DNA of 12,500 nucleotides from Anaeromyces robustus (GCA_002104895.1 MCFG01000083.1:77501-90000), one strand, 5' to 3'; counted from the first letter of the stretch, positions 1-9,312 are shown. Numbers and translations are program-made. Notes: a model not told the origin generated them from the sequence alone.

Positions 1-10
1 TATTTATATT

Positions 11-65
11 ATTTTTATACATATTTATACATATTTATACATATTTATACATATTTATACATATA
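11..65. repeat. Tandem array of a 10-bp unit (ATATTTATAC)
   Basis: Four exact copies at 21-60, with a one-base variant at 11-20 and a partial copy at 61-65. The array may continue beyond the left edge in degenerate form. It is a minisatellite-like slippage product and does not match a known telomere repeat. Confidence -1.
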
Positions 66-293
66 ATATATATTTTTATATTTTTATATTTTTTTTTTTT
101 TTTTAGTTTTCTGTTTTGTTGTATTTTATAATAGGAGTAGAAAAATTATAATTTTGTGTTTTGTTTTATTTTGTTTTGTTTTTTGATTGATTTGATTGAT
201 TTAATTTGATTAATTAATATTTAATATATAAATATTGTTATTTATTACTATTATTAGTATTTTTTTTTTATTATAAAATTATTTATTATTATT

Positions 294-300
<7 letters not shown>

Positions 301-329
<29 letters not shown>

Positions 330-380
330 TATCTATTTGCTATTTACTATTTACTATTTACTATTTACTATTTACTATTT
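301..380. repeat. TTA triplet run and 7-bp array (TATTTAC)
   Basis: A TTA run fills 301-329. After a short spacer, TATTTAC is repeated five times exactly at 341-375 and ends with a partial copy to 380. Confidence -1.
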
Positions 381-700
381 TTAAACTATTATATATATTT
401 ACATTTTTATAACACAATAATAATGGTAATAATAATAAATAAATAAATAAATTATAAATAATAAATAATAGTAGTTTTTCTTAATAAATTTCTATATAAA
501 ATAAACATAAACATAAACAAAAAGATCTATTTTACTATATATAATAATATAAACAAAAATTAATAGTAATTATAAATAATAAAAAAAAATAGAAAAAAAC
601 TATAAAAAAAAAAAAGAATTATAAAACTATAGATGTTTATATTTATATATTTTTTTTAAAAAATATGATTCTTTTATTTTTATTTTAAAGTACGATTTCT

Positions 701-724
701 ATAATATAATATAATATAATATAA
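701..724. repeat. 5-bp array (ATAAT)
   Basis: Four full copies of ATAAT plus a partial copy. A simple slippage repeat. Confidence -1.
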
Positions 725-940
725 AAAGTTGATAATTAAAAAAAAAAACTTAAATATTAAAAAAAAATACAAAAAAAAAAAAAAAAAAACTTCTTCATAT
801 ATCTCTATATATAATATCTATATATAAATAAAAAGCTTTTTTTTTTTTTTTTCTAAATTTTTTGCTTATTTTTTAATAATTTTTTTTTATCCTGACCGTA
901 ATTTGATTTGTTGTAATTGTTACTTAATTAGTATAAAATA

Positions 941-965
941 TAAAATAAAATAAAATAAAATAAAA
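941..965. repeat. 5-bp array (TAAAA)
   Basis: Five exact copies of TAAAA. A simple repeat with no other visible signal. Confidence -1.
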
Positions 966-1173
966 ACTATTGACTTATTTGTTTATTTCTATATTTTCGT
1001 TTAACTAATTCATATAAATATAAATAAAATAAACAAATAAAATATTTACTATTAAAATTTTATATAAAAAAGAGAAAAATAAAAATAAAAAAAAAAAATT
1101 AATTTGTTATATGTAGAAATTCTAATGATAAAAAAAAATTATATGAAATATTTGAAATAAAAAGTTACAAAAA

Positions 1174-1213
1174 AATAATAATAATAATAATAATGTATAT
1201 TATTATTATTATT
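1174..1213. repeat. Inverted triplet repeat: (AAT)7, GTAT, (ATT)5
   Basis: Seven AAT units (1174-1194) are followed by GTAT (1195-1198) and five ATT units (1199-1213), forming a perfect 15-bp stem with a four-base loop. It can extrude as a hairpin or cruciform. It begins the T/G-rich tract that follows. Confidence -1.
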
Positions 1214-1357
1214 TGTTTTGTTTTGTTTTTGGTTTTATATGTATTATTTAAAATCTTTTTTTTTCTTTTTTTTTTTTTTTTTGATTTCGTTTTGTTTTGT
1301 TTTTATGTTTTGTTTCGTTTTAATTTGTTTTTGGTTTTATTTTGGTGTTGTTTTTTT
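1214..1357. repeat. T/G-rich strand-asymmetric tract built on TTTTG
   Basis: TTTTG pentamers and their variants dominate 1214-1238 and 1281-1357, separated by a pure T run. C and A are scarce on this strand in those parts. It lies beyond the 3' end of the gene. Confidence -1.
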
Positions 1358-1489
1358 CGAATCCAAAAGTTTATTTATTTATTAATTAATTAATTAATTA
1401 AATCAAATTATAATAATAATTGATATTTAATAAAAGAAAAAGAAAAATATTATACTGTTATAATTATTTTAGTTATTTTGTTATTTGTT

Positions 1490-1593
1490 TTTATTAATAA
1501 AAATTAATATTAATTTTTAATATTAATTTTTAATAATAATAATAATTTTTTTTTTTTTTCAATTGAAAAAATACTTATTAATTAATTAATTAA
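1490..1593 (-). promoter_or_regulatory. Probable 3' UTR with palindrome and AATAAA
   Basis: The first AATAAA on the gene strand after the stop is at 1495-1490, about 100 nt downstream. Just before it lies a perfect 20-bp palindrome (1499-1518, AAAAATTAATATTAATTTTT), and a 13-bp unit AATATTAATTTTT repeated exactly at 1506-1518 and 1519-1531. AATAAA occurs often by chance in such AT-rich DNA, so the site of cleavage is uncertain. Confidence -1.
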
Positions 1594-3711
1594 TTAATTA
1601 ATATGTTGTAATTGTTGTAATTGTTGTTGAATTTGTTGTTGTTGCATTTGAAGAGCTTGGAATGCTAATACTTGTTGGGAATCTAATGGAACACTTGATT
1701 GATTAGCACCAGTTAAACCAATACCTCCTTGTTGTTGATTATAAAATAATGAAGTATGTGAATGTTCAATATGGTATTTTAAACCATTCATATTCTTATA
1801 ACGTTTTCCACAATTTTCATAAGTACATTGGAATGGTTTATGCATAATTCTATTCATTTCTGGATCACCAGTATCTTCAAAGTGACCATGTTGTAAATGA
1901 TATTTTAATCCTCCTGGATTCTTATAAGATTTATTACAACCTGGAACAGTACATCTATATTTCTTTTCTTCATCTGGACCTGCTTCAGCCATAAGCATTG
2001 GATCATTACCATTCATCATATCATTAGCATCATCCATATCCATATCCATATCCATATCATCAAATTCTTTTTGTTGATTTGATTTTTGTTGATCTTTAGC
2101 ACCTGCATTTAATAAATTAAATGGAGATTTAGCTCCTTTTAAACCACTAGCATTTAAAAGTGCAAATGGATTAACAGAAGTATTTGGGAATAATGTATGC
2201 ATACCAGTTGCTGTAGTAACTGGAGCTGGTTGAATTGAAGCAGTTTTATTAGTGGTTGCTATTTTTTGGAAATTCTTTAAATTATTTACAGCTTGGAAAC
2301 CACTAGCCAAAGCTGCACTAGCAGTAGCTGTAGTAGCAGCAGATGTAGTAGAAGATGTAGTAGCTAAAGTGGTATGAGTTAAAGTAGGAGTTTGTTGATC
2401 ATTTGAAGAATTTGATTGATTAAAAAGATTACCAGATACTGCATTATTAAATGCTGAAATATTTTTAGATAGATTGAAATTTGAAGTAGTTGCTGAACTT
2501 GGGGTAGTAATATGTGTAGTAGCATTAGTAGTAGATAATTTATTACTAGAAGTAGTAGTAGTAGTATTGGGTATATTTAAAGTCATTGGATTATTTAATT
2601 TGGAAGTCAATGAAGAAGTAGAATTTGTACGTGATAAATTACCAGCGGTGGCATTTTTATTATTTAAAATATCAGAAAAGGTAGCAGTAGTATTACCATC
2701 TAAAGTAGTTGCTGGGTCCTTTTTATCTTCTGAATAAATATCAGACATGGCAATAGATTGTTGAATTGGTTGATTCTGAATTCCCATACCATTACTTAAT
2801 AAATTATCTTCATTCATATGTCTTTGTTTAGCTTCTAAATCTTTTAAAAATAAATCAGTTAAAGTTGGTAAATAATTTTCATTACTATTATTTCTACTAG
2901 AAGATAAATCATCAAATTCAAAAGGTAAATCATCTTCCTCTTCCATATCAGATTCCATTCTATGAGCATCTTCAAAATGTTGTAATAATTCATGTAAATC
3001 TTTTAAAACTATACCACAACATGTAAAATCTTTACAGAAATTAGATTCTATATCTTGTACCATTTCATCTTCTTCTTCAATACATGGTGGTAAACTATTT
3101 TTTGGAACTGATTGTTTAAATTGTTGGTAAATACTATAATAATAATAATAATTAATAATTAATAATAATATATTCAAATATATATTAATATTAATATTAA
3201 TATTAAAAAAAAAATTAGATATTTTGAATATTTTTTTTATATTAAAATTTATCTAATTTATTCTTTATTATTAAATTCAAAATATATTATTATTATATAT
3301 TATATATATAATATATAATAATAATAATTTTTCCTCTTTCTTTCTTTTTAAAATATATATATATATTTATATTAAAACTTTTTTTAATTATTATTAAATT
3401 CAAAACAGACATAATAATAATAATTTCTCCTCCTTTTTTTTTTATTTAATGATGAAAAAAAAAAAAAAAACTTACTCAAATAATGGACTTCTACCATAAG
3501 ACATTTGAGAAAGTGACTTTCCCAAAGACTTATAACTGAAACTGCCCATAGATAATGAACGACTTAATGAATTAGCAAAAGCATTCATAAAAGCCTTTTT
3601 TGTTGGTGAAATGCTTATAGCTTTATTAATAGATCCAACATTACTATTACTGTTAACACTCTCAGTTAACATTGAATTTGTACTCTTTTTATTAATATCT
3701 ATACCTGGCAT
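1594..3711 (-). CDS. Sfp1/JAZF1-like three-zinc-finger nuclear regulator (two exons)
   Basis: Joined from exons 3711-3476 and 3133-1594; 1776 nt gives 591 residues plus TAA (1596-1594). The start is the first ATG after an in-frame TAA at 3744-3742. Seen: a Ser-rich N-terminus (about 33-78); a first finger with Cys112, Cys117/118, His131, His136; an acidic stretch (about 139-155); a long Thr/Ser/Asn/Ala low-complexity region (about 215-385); an Asp-Met repeat (437-447); two close fingers, Cys473/Cys478/His491/His496 and Cys515/Cys520/His533/His538, each with a YKN..GLKYH core; and a Gln-rich tail (565-589). Known: one divergent N-terminal finger plus a C-terminal pair with this core is the plan of fungal Sfp1 and animal JAZF1; yeast Sfp1 is a nuclear TOR-responsive activator of ribosome-biogenesis genes. 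Inferred: a DNA- or chromatin-binding transcription regulator. The family call is strong; target genes and growth role are not shown by sequence. No signal peptide or membrane segment. Confidence -1.
1603..1677 (-). other. Gln-rich C-terminal tail (residues 565-589)
   Basis: Over half of about 25 residues are Gln, mixed with Leu, Ala and Ile, encoded mainly by CAA. The Leu/Ile spacing suggests a short Q-rich helix or coiled coil of the type found in transcription regulators. Only composition supports this. Confidence -1.
1756..1953 (-). other. C-terminal pair of C2H2 fingers (residues 473-538)
   Basis: The first is at 1953-1882 (C-x4-C-x12-H-x4-H) and the second at 1827-1756 with the same spacing; both also have a His two residues before the last ligand (H-x2-H alternative). 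Both carry the core YKNxxGLKYH, and an 18-residue linker joins them. All metal ligands are intact. In this family the pair is the presumed DNA-contacting module; that function is known from the family, not shown here. Confidence -1.
2029..2061 (-). repeat. In-frame hexanucleotide repeat coding Asp-Met dipeptides (residues 437-447)
   Basis: A GATATG unit (CATATC on the plus strand) is repeated about four times, giving alternating Asp and Met flanked by further Asp. It lies in the acidic segment immediately before the paired fingers. A repeat of this sort can change length by slippage without breaking the frame. Confidence -1.
2962..3036 (-). other. N-terminal divergent zinc finger (residues 112-136)
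   Basis: Pattern C-x4-C-x13-H-x4-H, or C-x5-C-x12-H-x4-H if the second Cys of the CC pair is the ligand. The local sequence FCKDFTCCG...LHELLQHFEDAH resembles the first finger of fungal Sfp1-type proteins, where a CCG motif followed by an L-H-x-L-L-Q-H helix is characteristic (from memory of the family, not searched). It is followed by a strongly acidic segment that could act as an activation or interaction region. Confidence -1.
3134..3475 (-). other. Spliceosomal intron, 342 bp, GTAAGT...TATAG
   Basis: The donor reads GA|GTAAGT and the acceptor TATAG|TATT on the minus strand. Joining them completes codon 79 as GAT and continues straight into the long exon 2 frame (SPLF-D-IYQQF), so phase and reading frame agree. 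Unspliced, the frame hits TAA at once, since GAG is followed by TAA within the donor. A CTAAT that matches a fungal branch-point consensus lies at 3218-3214, about 80 nt from the acceptor, and there is no AG between it and the acceptor. The intron is far more AT-rich than the exons. The branch point is a guess; the two splice sites are well supported. Confidence -1.
3476..3711 (-). other. Exon 1, Ser-rich N-terminus (residues 1-78 and two bases of codon 79)
   Basis: 236 coding nt. The encoded segment is rich in Ser, Lys and Asn, and its last 40 residues space Phe and Leu among Ser (F41, F45, L49, L53, F58, L63, L67), which could form an amphipathic helix. Possible kinase sites are visible: an R-x-x-S at R51-S54 and Ser-Pro at S35 and S75. 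These are short motifs and only suggestive. Base composition is clearly less AT-rich than the flanks, supporting real coding. An additional 5' non-coding exon cannot be excluded, because a pyrimidine-rich stretch ending in AG lies just upstream (AG at 3742-3741). Confidence -1.
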
Positions 3712-3985
3712 TTTCGTCTTATTATTATTATTATTATTATCTTAAAAATGAAACAAAAAATAAAAATAAAAATAAAAATACTACTGTATTTTTAAAAATA
3801 ATATTGTCTATAAATAAATAAGGGTTTAATAAATAAAAGTGATTACTTTTTTTAAAAACTCTATATAAATAATTTTTTTTCTTTTACTTAATAATTTTAA
3901 ATAAATATTTGTTGTTTTTTTTTTTTGTTTTTTTTTTGTTAATTTCGTTTCTTTTTTGTTTTTTTGTTTTTTTTTTCTCTTTTCT
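3712..3985 (-). promoter_or_regulatory. Presumed 5' flank with poly(dA:dT) tract
   Basis: Reading away from the ATG, there is an AAT run and an in-frame TAA (3744-3742), then a TTTTTA array (3761-3780), then a T-rich plus strand at 3908-3983 (A-rich on the gene strand) broken only by single G and C bases. Long poly(dA:dT) tracts in fungal promoters tend to exclude nucleosomes. That this tract is the promoter is inferred from position only; I see no distinct TATA box or transcription-factor site. Confidence -1.
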
Positions 3986-4156
3986 ATAAATATATAAAAA
4001 CTATTTATTCATTGAAATAATTTTCAATTTCTATATAATTCTTTTTTATTTTTATCTATATATATATTTATTTTTTTTTATTACTGAAATATTTCAAAAC
4101 TTGTTACTTGCTTGGTTTTTAATATAAAAACAATAACAATTATAATAAATAAGTAA

Positions 4157-4213
4157 AGAATTTGTCTATTCTCTAAAAATATTATTTCATATATTTAAAG
4201 ATAAACAAATTCT
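4157..4213. repeat. Inverted repeat AGAATTTGT(C/T)TAT
   Basis: The left arm begins at 4157 (AGAATTTGTCTAT) and the right arm ends at 4213 (ATAAACAAATTCT). The arms are 13 nt with one mismatch, about 30 nt apart. The arms contain G and C, so this is less trivial than the pure A/T palindromes nearby. No gene or terminator role can be assigned. Confidence -1.
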
Positions 4214-4886
4214 ACTTTAAGGTACAATTTATTATATTATTATTGTTATATATTATTATTTTAAATACTATTATCTTTTCTATTATCTATTAAAATAATT
4301 AAATATAAATTAATAAAAAAAATATTATTAATATTTAATTTTAACATAAAAATATATGTTTAATTAATAGTATATACAAAATAAAACTATTTTCTTAAAG
4401 TATATATTACATATTTTTAAAATAATAATAATTATATTATATTTTTAACATTTAAAACTAAAATATTATATAATTATAATACAAAAATATATATATAATA
4501 TTTTGATTCTATATGTTTTATATCTATTTTTTTTATATTGTTATTATATTACAATTCCCTTCTTTTTATTTCTTTTTGAATTTATATTATTTATTTTTAT
4601 TCTTTATATATTTTTTCTTATTTTTTTCTTTTCATTTTCAATTGCAACTTATTTAATTGACCATTATAAATAATGTATATATAAAAAAGGCTTATCTTCT
4701 TTTTATATATATATATTTATATAAAATATAATTTACCTTTTTATAATACTAACGAAAACTAATTAAATATTATTAAAAGAAGAAAAGAAAGAGATAACAT
4801 AAAAAAAATAAATAATAAATTAAATAAATAATAATTTAAAATGATAAAATAAATAATTTAACTAATTTAATACTAATAATAAAAAG

Positions 4887-4889
<3 letters not shown>

Positions 4890-4932
<43 letters not shown>
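4890..4932 (+). repeat. 43-nt uninterrupted poly(A) tract
   Basis: Forty-three consecutive A, followed by GAAAAAG. It is the longest homopolymer in the window. No open frame or retrotransposon-like sequence precedes it, so there is no support for reading it as a retroposed tail. Confidence -1.
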
Positions 4933-4934
<2 letters not shown>

Positions 4935-5818
4935 AAAAGAAATTTTTAATAATTTATATATAAAAAATTGAAAATGTTAATATTAATATTATTTGTTTAA
5001 AAAATTAAAATTATTATTAAATTATATTTAATAATAAAATTATTATAATTTAAAATCGTTTAAAATTTTAGATTACTATTATTAATTAATATTAATTAAA
5101 ATATATAAATATAAATAATTATTATTATAATATATAAATTATTATAAATTATAATAATAAATTGTTGAACAAAAAAATTATTATTATATCTATAATATTA
5201 TAAATTATATATTAATATAATAATAAAGATTTCCTTTTGAAAAGAATAAAAATAAGGATTTATAAAATGATTATTATTATAGTTTATAAACAAAAATAAT
5301 ATAATATATTATTTTATCTTTATATTATTTTATGTTATTATTACTATTATTAACTTATTAACTCTTTTTTCATTCTATTTTATTTAGCATTTATTTATTG
5401 TTAATTTTAACTATTCTAATTCAAATTATAAAGGAGAATAAATAAATAAATAATAAAACAAAATAACTAATTTAATAATAAATAAGATTTTCATTCTCTT
5501 TAGGACCTAAATAAAATAAATAAAGACCTAAATTATTAATGGATAAATAATTATTAACATAAGAAAAATTCATTATTATTATTATTATTATTAATCTTTT
5601 AATATATAATTAATTATTATGATTTAAATAGTTTTTATTTATTTATTATATAACTATTCATTTATTTATTTATTTTTATTTATTTAATATATATATTTAT
5701 TTATTTATATTTTGTTTTATTTATTTTTCATAATTCATAAATAGTAAAATTTTAATATTAAAAATATCATAGACCATAAATAAATAATCTATAATCTATA
5801 ATAACATATATAAATATA

Positions 5819-5905
5819 TGTAAATATAAATATAAATATTAATATAAATATAAATATATATATAAATATATAAATATATAAAATAAATAATAAATAATAA
5901 ATATT
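5819..5905. repeat. ATAAAT-rich simple repeat
   Basis: An imperfect run of ATAAAT, ATATAA and AATAAATA units containing no G or C apart from the first base or so. A low-complexity tract. Confidence -1.
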
Positions 5906-7539
5906 TTTGAACAGCTTTAAAGGTAGCTCTTTTTTCGTTTTTTATAAATAATTATTTAAATAGTTATAATAATATATAATAAATAGGTATTATTATATAT
6001 TATAAATATATATCAAATATAAACAATAATATATTTAGAATATATTTTACTAAATATAAGATATTATTTACATATATTTACATAAAATCTATTTTTTAGG
6101 AAGGTTTAACAAAAATATATATAAATAATTTATTTCATTTTAATTTTGATTTACATATAAATATATAATAATATATAGATAAATATGTAATCAACATATT
6201 ATTAATTATAAATAATATACTAAATATATTAACTTTGTATATATTAAATATAATTATAATTAAATCATAAATAATGAATTTTATATTATAAATTTATTTT
6301 TTTAAGAAATTCTTGTTAGTATTATTATTATTATTATTAACTATTATTATTATTAACTATTATTATTACTATTATTTTTTAAATTATTTAAATATATAAT
6401 AAAATTATATTTTATTATACACATTTAAACGAAAATGCTAAACAATTCAAATTATTAATATATTATCTGTATATTATAATACATGGCATTATTTCAATCA
6501 ATTAAAATTTTATAATATTTAAAGTTTGATTAGGATTAAAATTGTATATGAAATTTAATGTATTTCTATTTTTGATAAAAATAATTTTGGTAATTTAATA
6601 AAATTTAAACTATCCTATTTATTATAATAGTTTATTATTAGTATATTTTAATATAAAAAAAGGTATTTTCTTTTATTTTAATATATTATACAATATAATT
6701 TAGCATATATAATGTTAAAATCAATACTATATAGAATATATTAAATTTGTAAAGCTTTTAATTAAATATTTCAATTTTAATATATGATATATTCTTATAT
6801 ACAATATATTAACAATATATTATAATTAAATAGAAACTAGCCATTATAAATTTATATTATTTCTATTTTGCTTATTACATAAAATGACGATTTAAATAAA
6901 TTAAAGTTTATATTATCTTTATACATTACAAATTTACTAGTCAAACAAATGAAATTGATTTATAAAAATGTATTAAATTCATATTATAATATATATAAAA
7001 AATATAATTCTAGTATTATACTAATATATGTTAAATTATATTTTATACTTTCATTATTAAATTGATTATCAAAAATATATTATATATATAATATTATTAA
7101 TAATATTATTATAAATAAATATATTTAAAAATACAGAATTAAATATATTATCTATATAATGCTTATAATATTAATATTAAATGTTAAAATATTTTGAACG
7201 CAATTTATATTAAAATACACTATTTTAACAGATAATTAACAAATATTAATTATCAACTTACTAAGACATATAATTATTATTCCTTTGACTAACTAAAATA
7301 GTTTGTATTTTATAATTATATTTTTATTATAAAAAAAAAGAAATTGTTATTGATAATAAATAAATTATGAATAATAAATTATAAAATTAAATATAAAAAT
7401 ATTAAAATTAATATTATAATAATGCAAATAAAGAAAATGCATTGAAAAAAACTTTTCATTTTTATTATTGTTATCTCAAATTATTGTTATTTTATTATCA
7501 ATATTATATTATTTACACATTATTATTACTATTATTATA

Positions 7540-7540
<1 letters not shown>

Positions 7541-7605
<65 letters not shown>
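7541..7605. repeat. 65-nt TTA triplet array
   Basis: About 21 uninterrupted TTA copies, the longest triplet run in the window. Interrupted ATT runs flank it on the left (7520-7538). It is outside any gene, so it codes for nothing here. Confidence -1.
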
Positions 7606-8570
7606 TACTATTAATTATATTATTATGCTTCATTATTATAAGCATTAGTATTATTATTATAATTATAATTAATAAATATTAATTATTATTAGTGAAAGGA
7701 ATCAAAAATTTGAAAATTATATAATTCATTAAATTATCACTATAGAATCAATGTAAAGTAATATATTGTTATGTATATATTAAATTAAATTAAATTTAAA
7801 TAGGTTCTCCAAATATTTTATTCGTTAATTTTTAATTATAAAATAAAGTTTCAAAAAAGGGTTTTAAAATATTAAATAAAGTTTTGTTAATATATAATTT
7901 ATAATATATTCTTGTATGTTTATAAATATATAGTATAATATATTAAAATGTAATTATACATTATAAATCTACTATTTTCTTTTATTTCAAACAACCACTA
8001 GACAATCTTAAAAAATGGATAAATTTTATTATTTATTTATACAGTTATTATTTCATTCGTTTATATATTTATATTAATTTATTTATTAGTTTATTTTCAT
8101 TTATTTAGTTAGTTTTTGTTACTCAAAATTTTTAATGGAAAAAAATAATATATTAAATTAAATATAAAACATTTTCAAATATTTAAATAGATATTCTATA
8201 TATTATTTTTTTTTGAAAATAAGTTTTTTTTATTAATTTCTCTATTTATTAAAACAAATTATAAAAAATAGGAAATAAAAGATAAATTGAACAATTAAAA
8301 TAACTATAAATAATAATATTTATCGATATTAATATAAATAAATAATGATATAAAGTAAATAATAAGAACATAGCTTATAAATATAAATATAAAATAAACA
8401 TCTAAACAACAAACAATAATAATATTAATAAAAATAAATAATAAACCATACTTTAAAAGATCATAAAAAAAATAAAACAAACAAAAAATAAAAAACCATA
8501 AAAAAAAGTATTAATAATAATTAACTAGAATGTTTTAATATAAATATTTTTTTTTAATTTGATTTTTTTA

Positions 8571-8620
8571 ATCTACCTATAGTATGGTTATACTAATTGT
8601 AAAACAGGATGGGATATACC
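8571..8620. other. Small GC-richer island in the gene-free region
   Basis: Sixteen G/C in 50 bases against about 5 in 60 for typical flanks, including GGATGGGATATACC at 8607-8620. It contains short open stretches on both strands (about 15-17 codons), none of which I can assign to a family. It could be a worn gene or transposon fragment, a small RNA gene or a protein-binding site; the sequence does not decide. Confidence -1.
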
Positions 8621-9040
8621 AATAATACAATAATTTCAAGTTTTAAAACGAAAAACAAAAAAGTAAAACTGTCCAACAACAAAAAAATTGAAATCAATTA
8701 AAAATAATAATTTTAAAATAAATAAATAAATAGATAAAAATAAAAATAAAACTACACATAAAATAAAACATACATATATAATAATATATAATAATAATAA
8801 TTTACTCGAATAAAACAAACTTTAATAATTTCATATAATTAACAATAAAAAAAAAACTTATTATATTATATAAGGCTTTGATCATATAGTATTTTGTTTT
8901 TATTATTATTAACCTTGCTTCTATTTATTAACCATATTTATAAATATATAAATTAAAAAAAAAGAATTAAAATACATTATATATAAATAAAAATAATATT
9001 TAGCTATTTATTTATTTATTTATTTATACAATCTTCATTA

Positions 9041-9070
9041 TTTATTATTATTTATTATTATTTATTATTA
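9041..9070. repeat. 10-bp array (TTTATTATTA)
   Basis: Three exact copies. A TTTA run (about 9005-9025) lies just before it. Confidence -1.
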
Positions 9071-9288
9071 TTGAAAAAAAAAATAACAAAATAAATTTTT
9101 TTTGTATGATGAATTAGCCGTTTTGTTATGTATTTTAATATGTATTCACTCCTTTTTTTCATTTTTTAAGATTAATTCCTCATGATAACATAAATTTTTT
9201 TTAACATCTTTAATAATAATTATTATTATTATTATTGTTTAATATTATTTTATTTATTTCATTTTTATTTTTTTATTTTTATTTTTAT

Positions 9289-9312
9289 TTTTTAAATAAT
9301 AATATTTAAAAA
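9289..9312. repeat. Hairpin with 10-bp stem, loop ATAA
   Basis: TTTTTAAATA (9289-9298) pairs with TATTTAAAAA (9303-9312). The arms have only A and T, so a chance origin is likely. Confidence -1.

Larger units (their letters stand above)
1..1489. other. AT-rich intergenic DNA downstream of the gene
   Basis: No supportable gene. It holds simple repeats listed separately, homopolymer A and T runs, and a TTTTG-rich stretch. A small GC-containing patch, CCTGACCG at 891-898, is isolated and has no recognisable context. The 66-codon open frame at 1193-1393 is a translation of T-rich repeats and is not a gene. Confidence -1.
1594..3133 (-). other. Exon 2 (last base of codon 79 to the stop codon)
   Basis: 1540 nt: one base completing codon 79, then 512 codons and TAA. 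It carries all three fingers, the acidic region, the low-complexity linker and the Gln-rich tail. The open frame can be read further upstream to an ATG at 3177, but that extension is Leu/Ile/Tyr-rich and is translated from intron simple repeats, so the spliced start in exon 1 is preferred. Confidence -1.
3986..8570. other. AT-rich gene-free region, left part
   Basis: No coding frame, tRNA, rRNA or transposon is recognisable on either strand. The DNA is a mix of A/T runs, TTA and TTTA repeats and short palindromes such as the 22-bp perfect one at 7088-7109. In-frame stops are dense in all frames, as expected for this composition. Confidence -1.

Noticed and set aside
11-65. Possible telomeric or centromeric repeat
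   Set aside because: The 10-bp unit does not match known telomere repeats and the array is only about 55 bp in this window.
1356-1364. TTCGAATCC resembling a tRNA B-box
   Set aside because: The flanking bases cannot form the T-stem, and there is no A-box or acceptor stem in the T/G-rich sequence around it.
1193-1393. 66-codon plus-strand open frame, highly hydrophobic
   Set aside because: It translates ATT and TTTTG repeats into Ile, Leu, Phe and Val only; composition is that of non-coding flank and there is no family resemblance.
2474-2737. 87-codon plus-strand open frame
   Set aside because: It lies antisense inside exon 2 of the zinc-finger gene and is Val/Leu/Glu-rich because it mirrors the Thr/Ser/Asn-rich coding strand.
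3134-3177. Upstream extension of exon 2 to an ATG at 3177
   Set aside because: The extension reads Leu/Ile/Asn/Tyr from intron repeats, whereas the splice sites join exon 1 in frame and give a sensible N-terminus.
7088-7109. 22-bp perfect palindrome TAATATTATT...
   Set aside because: It contains only A and T; many such palindromes are expected by chance at this composition.
7422-7446. ATGCAAAT octamer and nearby ATGCATT
   Set aside because: The octamer is a vertebrate regulatory site with no expected role here, and the six-base pairing is too short to be informative.
8636-8818. 60-codon minus-strand open frame that looks like a membrane peptide
   Set aside because: Phe/Leu/Ile/Tyr bias comes from A-rich plus-strand repeats; there is no rise in GC over most of it and no recognisable motif.
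9058-9162. 34-codon minus-strand open frame beginning MKKRSEY
   Set aside because: It is short, ends in simple-repeat sequence and matches no family I recognise.
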